This document shows, in pieces, positions 31,444-41,800 of a stretch of 64,000 bases of DNA (within the stretch, counting starts at the first letter, position 1; each line of letters begins with the position of its first letter). The notes beneath the pieces were generated by a model that was given only the letters and a program-made list of their open reading frames with translations, ran no database searches and was not told the origin of the DNA. The DNA is from Prosapia bicincta (lineage: Eukaryota; Arthropoda; Insecta; Hemiptera; Cercopidae): positions 68,082,010-68,146,009 of the forward strand of contig JBAIZL010000004.1 of the NCBI GenBank assembly GCA_036971475.1. The letters run 5' to 3'. Position numbers and translations under genes: made by a program.

Positions 31444-31899
31444 TGATATTAAATAAAATGATTAGTAACTATTAAAGATTATTATTTAAAACTATAAATC
31501 ATCATTGATATTAATAACAAATTATCAACCTAATAATATTAAGGTTACGCATTGATGTCAATTGCTTTTTCAATCATATTTAAAGTTAAACATATAAATA
31601 ATATGGAATTAGTAATTATATTATCGAAAACTTCCCTGATAAAATGAAAGAGATAGAAAGTAAGCTGCGTTGCATGTGCGCTGTCTCACTACCAACTGTG
31701 TACTTGTGGAACGCTGAAGATAAAATTGACGCCAAGATAGGAGGAGAAACCTGCGTCAGTCCAGATACCTATCGAGATACGCCGAGGCCCATGTGCGTTG
31801 CCCCATTACTCCCAATGTACTTCTGCCTATCCAGCTTATAAACTATCTCGGCGTCCCGATTACTTTCAAGCTCATGTGCGACGGGCCTTAGGTTTTTTA

Positions 31900-32139
31900 T
31901 AAATTAGTACTTTCGGCATCACTTGGCAAAAAAAAAACCCTACACACTGACATTTTTCAGCAGACGCGTTTCGCACTAGGTCAGTGCATTGTTCTATGGT
32001 GTGAGTCAAAGACCTGAGCAACAGTCTTGTCCATGATTCACAGCATTGAACAATCCACTGACCTAGTGCGAAACGCGTCTGCTGACAAATATCAATAAGT
32101 AGTGGTTTTTGTGCCAAGTGATACCAAAAGTAGTAATTT
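31900..32139. repeat. Inverted repeat, arms about 110 bp, foldback family F6
   Basis: The arms AAATTAGTACTTTCGGCATC and the TACCAAAAGTAGTAATTT end pair at the outside; inside, CAGCAGACGCGTTTCGCACT pairs exactly with AGTGCGAAACGCGTCTGCTG. The GAAACGCGT block next to a short stem (CACTGACCTAGTG) resembles the terminal hairpins of Penelope-like elements. It begins 10 bases right of the Harbinger's TTA. Confidence 0.9.
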
Positions 32140-32974
32140 ATTAATTTGTTTGAATGTATTTTTTCCTGTTTTAGTAGAATAATTTTTTTGTTTTTAAAAA
32201 CTTGTCTTACTTATTTACTTTAAATTTTAGCACAACATTGTAATCAATACAAAAGCACATTAAACCTAGATGAAATGTTGTAACATTTAGCTGGTGCTAA
32301 TTAATTAAAGTAACGACCCTGGCATTACTTTATTTCTCCCTCGACTCTACATTACAGGTTGGGTCTCCTATTTACTGTTGATATTATGTTTAGGCTGTTG
32401 AGGGACTTGTTTAACTCTACCGACCCGATACGTACATTTATAGACTGTTCGTAAATATATAACCAGGAAAGGTTAGATAAATTATAATCAATGTTTGATC
32501 TCTGCGTAATGGCCAATGAGACGGACACTGGGTCTGATCAAGGTCTCAGCTTCTTCTAAGACCAATGGAAAGGTCTACGGTAGGACATTATAATACCAAA
32601 AAATCAAATCAGCTAGTCCTCCAGTTGAGTCCCACAGCAAAAGCTAACTTTTCATAATCACATAAACATGCTTTCACAATTAAGAACGATCCTTTTTTCG
32701 TCTTAGCCCTATCTCGTATACAGGCCTGATTCCATAGTTCTACCCGTAGCAATCCTAAATTGCCAGACGCTGCAAAGCCTCTATGGGCAACAAACCCGGA
32801 CTTCCCTGACTGACAGGATCAGGACGTTGAGCACCGTGTAGCTGGATTAAAATCGAGCTGGGCAGGAGAACTGGCATTACTACAGCAGTGGAAGACGTAA
32901 AGAGAGTGATGGTAGTGAAATTTGTAAGAATCAAACGCCTAATCTAATTATAACAAGTAATATAAACAATAAAA
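32140..32974. other. Stretch without recognisable features
   Basis: It is moderately AT-rich. No domain-bearing frame or known repeat was identified. Confidence 0.45.
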
Positions 32975-33406
32975 TTTTAAAAGTTAATTCCTACTTAAGT
33001 CAACAAAGCCATACCTCGTTTTATTTACTCTTTATTCAATCATTAAAATTAATAAAAATAAAGTAACATAACCAATGCGTTCTATCACATAACCTATAAC
33101 ATAAAATCAGCTGTTTCATGAAATCATATGTTATCACTTATTTTAAGCCAAATGGGACGTAATAACTAAATTGCATACCTTACTCCTTCTGTGAAAAGTG
33201 TTTCTCCCATATAAAAGTAAAATTAATTAATTATTAAATGTTATTATTGAATTAATATTTGAAAAAACAATTAACACAAAATTTCAACCACTACAAGTTT
33301 TAAAAAACTAATTTGAACTTGAGTGAATGAATAGTGAGTACTTTGTTAACGATTGAAATTTTAAACAAGATATATACATACGTACTGTATATATAGAAGT
33401 ATATAT

Positions 33407-33450
<44 letters not shown>

Positions 33451-33460
33451 TCACACACAC

Positions 33461-33508
<48 letters not shown>

Positions 33509-33655
33509 CCTATATATATAGGCTATATATAGCCTATATATATATATATATATATATATATCGTTTAAAATTTCAATCGTGGATGAATAGTAAGTACTTT
33601 ATTAACGATTGAAATTTTAAGTATATATGTACACACACACACACACACTCACACA

Positions 33656-33691
<36 letters not shown>

Positions 33692-33762
33692 TATATATAT
33701 ATATCGTTAAAATTTCAATCGTGGATGAATAGTAAGTACTTTATTAACGATTGAAATTTTGA

Positions 33763-33848
<86 letters not shown>

Positions 33849-33875
33849 AGAATGCGAACTAATAGAAGGTATTAA
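32975..33875 (-). repeat. Family F7, reverse copy expanded by microsatellites
   Basis: It is the reverse complement of the F7 block order (for example AAGTTAATTCCTACTTAAGT at the low end and CGAACTAATAGAAGGTATT at the high end). The block AAAATTTCAATCGT ... ACGATTGAAATTTT, with a TGGATGAATAGTAAGTACTT core, is repeated three times (about 33340, 33557-33620, 33705-33765), each followed by CA or TA arrays (33409-33580, 33628-33704, 33767-33844). Confidence 0.85.
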
Positions 33876-35690
33876 TAATAGAGAGCTTTGAGATTTTTCA
33901 AAATAAAACCTAATTTTTTTATTTTGTTGAAAGATTAATTTCAATACTAGAACGTTGGGCGGTAAACTAAAGGCATTTAAAAGCCGAAGGGAATTACGCC
34001 CTAGGATAGTTATTGTCTTATATAAAGTTTTTAGAGATTGAGTAGAGTCAACATTTGTAAGTTTTTTCTATATTGTTAACGTAAAAAGAAATTGCTGTAA
34101 AAATCCACAATTTAGGGGTTTTAATATTTTACTTAGGTTGGTAAACTACGGCGATGTTGTGCCGGCTGTATTACTTTCCTTGAATATTTATTGTTTGCTT
34201 GTCTCTCCCAAATGGTTTAAAAAGCAGTTATTATCCCTTGTCTTGGATAAGGGGTAAGATGGAGGTGCTCAGATCAAGTTGTAAGTTCGCAAACCTACTA
34301 GTGTCAAAGTAGGTGTTTACTAACCGTCGAGTAGGGAGAAGGAATAGCAGGGAGGGACGAAGTTCCACTGTTACTAGAACCAGGAAGAAATAATGGTTCG
34401 ATTGGGGACAGAGTCGCATTCTATATGAGAGAAACTGGTTTTACATTACTTTATTGGTTCGATATAGGCTTAGTTTCATTTCTGTTTTAATTGAAAGCTT
34501 ATTCAACTGACTGTTTTATAAGAATGTATTGGTTTTAGTTTTTACAAGTATCGAACATTTTCTGGTGCTACACTTTTAAATGCCGATTTGGTTTTTAAAA
34601 GATATAAAAAGTATACTTTATATCTAAGTCATGCGAACCTAGCGGAACAAATTTGTAAAACTGCTGGTGACGAAGGCGCCCATTCATAACAATAGCAACT
34701 TTTTAGCCTGTTCGCCTGGTCGTAACACTTTCCTGTTTTCAAAGAGAGTGAGGTTAATAGAAATTATATCTGTGAAGATTCCAATATAAGTGGTTGGTAT
34801 ATGTACGCCTCCGATACGGTTAAGAAGCGTAAAGTGTTATGACGTTTTTCATAAATGGCGATGACAGTTAGATCTTCCGACAATAGGTGTCGTGCTTTCA
34901 GAGAAAACACCTCAAGCCATTGCTCGGGCGAAATGTCTATTGTTAATGCTATTATTTTCGGTAAAAATATTATTCAAAGCTTCCACAATTTTGTTATTTT
35001 ATTCGTTTTGCTAATTTTGATAGACTAAAACGTTATAAAAAAACGTTTAAACATTTATCTGTAGTATCACTCTTGATCTAAATGAGGACAGCCGTTATTT
35101 CTGAGTGTATTGCAATGAGTGTCATGAGACAATGTGTTGTTAAAAAGTGTAGAAGAGTAATAAAGATGGTGTAAAGGGGAAAATGGTGACTGTCTCCAGA
35201 CTCTACCTGCTTGTCGAAGAACACAGAGATAGATCCTTGATGTGGAAGTATCTTCAGTTTATCATATGAAACCGAATCTAACCCCAAACTCATGCGTCCC
35301 GCCTGGGTGACCAGTGTTAGGGGAGGGGGATGATCCCATTACACTTCGTACCAGTGTGCAAGAGTCTTACGATCTTACTATAAGGCCTAGCCTGGTCACC
35401 TGCCCTCCACTGGGACGAGACGAACTCCAACTAGACACTGCGGTTCGACCGATTTTTCAGGACTACTTGAAACTGGTAGAACATTTCGAACAACCAGAAT
35501 TCCAAACCTCAATACTCCGTTAGATTAGTTCAATCCAGACAGTGCAGGTAGTTCGGACCTTTATCCAATCTCGGTTAACCTTATCTAATTGCCGGACCCT
35601 TAGTTTCGAAACCTTATCCTATGTGGACCTTATCCTATAGGACCTTAAGAGATAGCAACTCGTACAGTACCACTACCCTCTAGGTTATTT
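33876..35690. other. Stretch without confident features
   Basis: About 1.8 kb. An inverted pair near 35305 and 35390 (GGGTGACCAG and CTGGTCACC) and two ACCTTATCCTAT repeats just before the minisatellite are visible. The short frames at 34231-34419, 35078-35293 and 35314-35523 carry no recognised domain. Confidence 0.45.
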
Positions 35691-36226
35691 AAGGATAGGC
35701 TGGAATAACCATATAAGGATAGGCTGAAATAGAATGGGATAACTATATAAGGATAGGCTGGGATAGAATGGGATAACTATATAAGGATATGCTGGGATAG
35801 AATGGGATAACTATATAAGGATAGGCTGGGATAGAATAGTATATCTATATAAGGATAGGCTGGGATAAAATGGGATAACTATATAAGGACAGGCTGGGAT
35901 AGAATGTGATAACTATATAAGGATAGGCTGGGATAGAATGGGATAACTATATAAGGATAGGCTGGGATAGAATAGTATATCTATATAAGGATAGGCTGGG
36001 ATAAAATGGGATAACTATATAAGGACAGGCTATGTTAGAATGTGATAACTATATAAGGATAGGCTGGGATAGAATGTGATAGCTAAGCCTATATAAGGAC
36101 AGGCTATGATAGAATGGGATAACTATATAAAGATAGGCTGGGGTAGAATGAGATAACTATATAAAGATAGTCTGGGATAAAATGAGATAACTATATAACG
36201 ATAGGATAGAATAGGATGACTATATT
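35691..36226. repeat. 34-bp minisatellite, about 16 copies
   Basis: The unit is AAGGATAGGCTGGGATAGAA plus TGGGATAACTATAT. Variant units recur in order: one with AGTATATCTATAT, then one with ATAAAATGGG, then one with GACAGG...TGTGAT repeat as a block four units later, so part of the array grew by duplication of a 136-bp (4-unit) block. Confidence 0.97.
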
Positions 36227-36509
36227 AGGTGATTTTTAATGAGGTTTGGAATATGTTAAGCAGATTTTTGTAGTTATTTTCATTGATGAATGATGAAGAA
36301 TGTCAGTTAAACGCATATGAGGAAATGAATTAATAATTGTTATTAAATATCCGCAATTAATATCTTTGTTGACAAGCTAAGCAATCTGTGCTATATTATT
36401 ATGTTAATCGGATTCTATAAATTGAATAATTCAAGTACAGAAGCGCCAATAATAGGATCACGATTGTTAATCGTTTTAGAAAACGTACCTTTTTTGTTAA
36501 AGATTTCTA

Positions 36510-36822
36510 TTTAAACGCTCTAAGTGATTCTTGCGCGAATCAGAAAACGCAAGGGTGACGGAGGATAAAAATAACCAAGTAGGCCTGAGTAATTGGAGTA
36601 AATGACTCCAGGCCGGCGTCAATTACTTAGAAAAGCGTGAGCTCCACAGTGTCTGCACAACAGTATCTGCACGTGCGAAGCCGCATTACGGTGGTTTGCT
36701 TGATTAACATGTGTCGCCAGGCTGGAACATAACCTCAATTTAAAGGTCAGGAACTCGATCGGCTGTGTTACGGTGTTTTGTTTGTGAGTACGTTGTTGTT
36801 TTGGGGGAATAGCAACAAAACA
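36510..36822 (+). promoter_or_regulatory. Candidate promoter and non-coding first exon
   Basis: This is a GC- and CpG-richer patch (CTTGCGCGAATC, GACTCCAGGCCGGCGTC, GCACGTGCGAAGCCGC) followed by TCGGCTGTGTTACGGTG and ending AACAAAACA|GTAAGTTT at 36821, a near-ideal 5' splice donor. There is no long frame inside. It resembles a 5' UTR exon with its promoter on the + strand; the coding exons would lie beyond the satellite arrays or outside the window. Confidence 0.35.
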
Positions 36823-37039
36823 GTAAGTTTAAAAATATTTTACACTATATTTAAAATCGGTTAGTTTAGAATTATCTTTCTAAAATTCTGAAACGTAATT
36901 AATATAACCGTTTTACTTTTAGTTTGTCACGTCTAGGTTGGTTATGTTGCACGTAACCACATACCAGAGTAGAAAGTTTAGCTGAACGTCATACACAATT
37001 AATCCTATTGAAGTTATCATTGTTTGATAGGTTTAAAAC

Positions 37040-37690
37040 TTACTCCTACGTCTCCCCATTTCACGTATCTACTCATCTCTGACTATCTATTGGTTTTCAT
37101 CCTATTCTCTGTCTTTTATTTCTCGATTCATACCTTTTCCCTATTCAAGGGGTCAAGGCGAGGTTTCCTTTACTACAATGAGGGGTCATGTTATGATTTG
37201 CTTAGGGAGCCGATCTTCAGGCATTCTTTGGTCATGTCCATATCATCTATTGTTGGATACTAATATCGCTTACAATTGTATACTCCATTTCCCTGGTTTC
37301 TCTAATTTTTCTGTCAGATAGGCCTACTCTCTCTTACCTTGGTTTACCCTATCGTATCTTCAGAAATCCGTTTTTGTTGCTCCTCGTTTTCTTTTCTACT
37401 TTTTCTTATGTACTATTCTTAAATTCAGTAGGTGTTTATATTTTTGCTACTTGTGTTATATATCCTGTGTCTGCTCTTGTCTTATATGGATTGATCCAAA
37501 ATGTACTCTAAGAAGGGTATTTGCTTTCCTTCCTTGGTGGTTTCTCTCTCCTATCATATCGTCTATATTACTTCCTTGCTCTTACCTAAGTAGTTATGTT
37601 TCCGATGTCAAGTCCTGTTGCCTCCTACCGAGTATATATTTTGTTTTATTATTTATTAAAAGTCTCCATTTTTCATATTCTCTATCTCAG
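37040..37690 (+). other. Pyrimidine-rich stretch preceding the purine-rich array
   Basis: The + strand is strongly T/C-biased for about 650 bases (many TTTCTCT, CTTCC and TTCTCTA runs) and then switches abruptly to A/G-bias at 37691. The open frames at 37024-37263 and 37451-37738 are hydrophobic products of this bias and are not annotated as genes. Confidence 0.6.
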
Positions 37691-38465
37691 AAGATCATGT
37701 GGAAGGTAATAAGTGGAAGAAGTAAGAAACAAAATTGATATCACAGAATATATCTTGGGAGGAAATAAGTAGATTAAGGTAGAAGCAAAAGCGATATCAC
37801 AAAAGAGATCTTAGAAGGAATTGAGTAAAGGGATGAAGAAACAAAAGTTATATCACAACAATACATGAGGAGAAATAAATGGAAGGAGAGAGAAGCAAAA
37901 GTGATATGATTGAAGAGCATATGGTAGGATATAAGTGGAGGGAGATAGAAGAAAAAGGAATATCACAATAGATCACATGGGAAAAAATAAATGGAAGGAG
38001 GAAGAAGCAAAAGGAATATCACAAAAGATCACATGGGAAGAAATAAGTAGAGAGAGGAAGAAGCAAAAGGAATATCACAAAAAATCACATGGGAAAAAAT
38101 AAGTGGAGGTTGGGAAAAGAAAAAGAAATATCACACAAGATCATAAGGGAAGAATTAAGTGGAGGGAGGAAGAAGCAAAAGGAATATCACAATAGATCAT
38201 ATAAGAAGAAATAAGTGGAGGGAGAAAGAAACAAAAGGAGTATATCACAAAAGAGCACATGAGAAGAAATAAGTGGAGGGAGGGAGAAGCAAAAGAAATA
38301 TGACACAAAATCACAGGGGAAGAAATAAGTGGAGGGAGGTAGAAGCAAAAAATATATCATACAAGATCACAGGGGAAGAAATAAGTGGAGGGAGGTAGAA
38401 GCAAAAGTAATATCACAAAATAACACATGGGAAGAAATAAGTAGAGAGAGGTAGAAGTAAAAGTG
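37691..38465 (+). repeat. 56-bp purine-rich tandem array, about 14 copies
   Basis: The unit is approximately ATCACAAAAGATCACATGGG then AAGAAATAAGTGGAGGGAGG then AAGAAGCAAAAGGAAT. Copies differ by substitutions and 1-2 base indels; the first three and last copies are most diverged. The + strand is more than 80 percent purine in most units, so it could form triplex-prone DNA. Confidence 0.95.
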
Positions 38466-38880
38466 AAACCACTCTTTACCTTACTACTGTAAGTGGTTTT
38501 ACTTTTGACACTTGTATAAATTGATGTATGTATGACTTTATTTATTATTGATAGATCTCAAAGGATATTAAGAAGGCTAATAGCTTTCCTTCACTAGTTA
38601 TTTCTTTCTTCAAATACGATCTCTCTGTTGAAGCTTTTCTATGAAACATCAATACTGATAATGATTTAAATTCTCACCAGGTTTGCAAACATATTATGCT
38701 TTGTATTTAGGGAGTCCTAAGAATCACAGATTAAATAATAAAACTTGGCACAGATTTTTCACAATATGTTTTAAAAAAGTCGAAAAAACCAACCTCGTTT
38801 TAGAACATATACAAAGCGTTAGAGACACAAAGTTTCTAAATCATAACACTATATTACACTACATTACAATAGAACTTTAA
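38466..38880. other. Unique spacer between two satellite arrays
   Basis: The 415 bases are AT-rich. A 65-codon frame at 38683-38880 has no recognised domain and runs up to the first satellite unit. Confidence 0.45.
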
Positions 38881-41800
38881 ATCCTCCTGTAGGATAAATT
38901 TAGTTATAACCCACATATTGTTCGTGAAGTAATATAAGAGGTTGGCAAGGGAATTGGCATCCATCCTAATCCTTAGTGTACGTTGCTACTTTATTGTAAT
39001 GCTTTATAACTTCTTCCTGTTAGGACGAGTAAATAAATTTAGTTATAACCCAAATAATGTTCGTGAAGTAATATAAGAGGTTGGCAAGGGAATTGGCATC
39101 CATCCTAATCCTTAGTGTACGTTGCTACTTTATTGTAATGCTTTATAACTTCTTGTAAGGACGAGTAAATAAATTTAGTTATAACCCAAATAATGTTCGT
39201 GAAGTAATATAAGAGGTTGAGAAGGGAATTGGCATCCATCCTAATCCTTACTGTACGTTGCTACTTTATTGCAATGCTTTATAACTTCTTGTAAGGACGA
39301 GTAAATAAATTTAGTTATAACACAAATAACGTTCGTGAAGTAATATAAGAGGTTGGCAAGGGAATTGGCATCCATCCTAATCCTTAGTGTACGTTGCTAC
39401 TTTATTGTAATGCTTTATAACTTCTTGTAAGGACGAGTAAATAAATTTAGTTATAACACAAATAACGTTCGTGAAGTAATATAAGAGGTTGGCAAGGGAA
39501 TTGGCATCCATCCTAATCCTTAGTGTACGTTGCTACTTTATTGTAATGCTTTATAACTTCTTCTTGTAAGGACGAGTAAATAAATTTAGTTATAACCCAA
39601 ATAATGTTCGTGAAGTAATATAAGAGGTTGGCAAGGGAATTGGCATCCATCCTAATCCTTAGTGTACGTTGCTACTTTATTGTAATGCTTTATAACTTCT
39701 TCTTGTAAGGACGAGTAAATAAATTTAGTTATAACCCAAATAATGTTCGTGAAGTAATATAAGAGGTTCGCATGGGAATTGGCATCCATCCTAATCCTTA
39801 GTGTACGTTGCTACTTTATTGTAATGCTTTATAACTTCTTCTTGTAAGGACGAGTAAATAAATTTAGTTATAACACAAATAACGTTCGTGAAGTAATATA
39901 AGAGGTTTGCAAGGGAATTGGCATCCATCCTAATCCTTAGTGTACGTTGCTACTTTATTGTAATGCTTTATAACTTCTTGTAAGGACGAGTAAATAAATT
40001 TAGTTATAACACAAATAACGTTCGTGAAGTAATATAAGAGGTTGGCAAGGGAATTGGCATCCATCCTAATCCTTAGTGTACGTTGCTACTTTATTGTAAT
40101 GCTTTATAACTTCTTCTTGTAAGGACGAGTAAATAAATTTAGTTATAACACAAATAACGTTCGTGAAGTAATATAAGAGGTTGGCAAGGGAATTGGCATC
40201 CATCCTAATCCTTAGTGTACGTTGCTACTTTATTGTAATGCTTTATAACTTCTTCTTGTAAGGACGAGTAAATAAATTTAGTTATAACACAAATAACGTT
40301 CGTGAAGTAATATAAGAGGTTGGCAAGAGAATTGGCATCCATCCTAATCCTTAGTGTACGTTGCTACTTTATTGTAATGCTTTATAACTTCTTGTAAGGA
40401 CGAGTAAATAAATTTAGTTATAACACAAATAACGTTCGTGAAGTAATATAAGAGGTTGGCAAGGGAATTGGCATCCATCCTAATCCTTAGTGTACGTTGC
40501 TACTTTATTGTAATGCTTTATAACTTCTTGTAAGGACGTGTAAATAAATTTAGTTATAACCCAAATAATGTTCGTGAAGTAATATAGGAGGTTGGCAAGG
40601 GAAATGGCATCCATCCTAATCCTTAGTGTACGTTGCTACTTTATTGCAATGCTTTATAACTTCTTGTAAGGACGAGTAAATAAATTTAGTTATAACCCAA
40701 ATAATGTTCGTGAAGTAATATAAGAGGTTGGCAAGGGAATTGGCATCCATCCTAATCCTTAGTGTACGTTGCTACTTTATTGTAATGCTTTATAACTTCT
40801 TCTTGTAAGGACGAGTAAATAAATTTAGTTATAACCCAAATAATGTTCGTGAAGTAATATAAGAGGTTGGGAAGGGAATTGGCATCCATCCTAATCCTTA
40901 CTGTATGTTGCTACTTTATTGCAATGCTTTATAACTTCTTGTAAGGACGAGTAAATAAATTTAGTTATAACCCAAATAATATTCGTGAAGTAATATGAGA
41001 GGTTGAGAAGGGAATTGGCATCCATCCTAATCCTTACTGTATTTGCTACTTTATTGCAATGCTTTATAACTTCTTGTCAGGACGAGTAAATAAATTTAGT
41101 TATAACACAAATAACTTTCGTGAAGTAATATAAGAGGTTGGCAAGGGAATTGGCATCCATCCTAATCCTTAGTGTACGTTGCTACTTTATTGTAATGCTT
41201 TATAACTTCTTCTTGTTAGGACGAGTAAATAAATTTAGTTATAACACAAATAACGTTCGTGAAGTAATATAAGAGGTTGGCAAGGGAATTGGCATCCATC
41301 CTAATCCTTAGTGTACGTTGCTACTTTATTGTAATGCTTTATAACTTCTTCTTGTAAGGACGAGTAAATAAATTTAGTTATAACACAAATAACGTTCGTG
41401 AAGTAATATAAGAGGTTGGCAAGAGAATTGGCATCCATCCTAATCCTTAGTGTACGTTGCTACTTTATTGTAATGCTTTATAACTTCTTGTAAGGACGAG
41501 TAAATAAATTTAGTTATAACACAAATAACGTTCGTGAAGTAATATAAGAGGTTGGCAAGGGAATTGGCATCCATCCTAATCCTTAGTGTACGTTGCTACT
41601 TTATTGTAATGCTTTATAACTTCTTGTAAGGACGAGTAAATAAATTTAGTTATAACACAAATAACGTTCGTGAAGTAATATAAGAGGTTGGCAAGGGAAT
41701 TGGCATCCATCCTAATCCTTAGTGTACGTTGCTACTTTATTGTAATGCTTTATAACTTCTTGTAAGGACGAGTAAATAAATTTAGTTATAACACAAATAA

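Larger units (their letters stand above)
30529..31887 (+). mobile_element. PIF/Harbinger element, 1359 bp deletion derivative
   Basis: The ends GGCCCGGCGCACATGAGCTT and (reverse complement) GGCCCGTCGCACATGAGCTT continue as a match of nearly 47 bases (to GACGCCGAGATA). Both sides carry TTA (30526-30528 and 31888-31890), the 3-bp duplication typical of Harbinger. It lies 10 bases right of the MITE at 29889-30518. The interior holds a transposase with an internal deletion and a long TA microsatellite (31371-31439). Confidence 0.95.

Noticed and set aside
37024..37738. Two membrane-like open frames
   Set aside because: Pyrimidine-rich DNA gives Ser/Leu/Phe/Tyr-rich frames; no conserved motif and no splice context.
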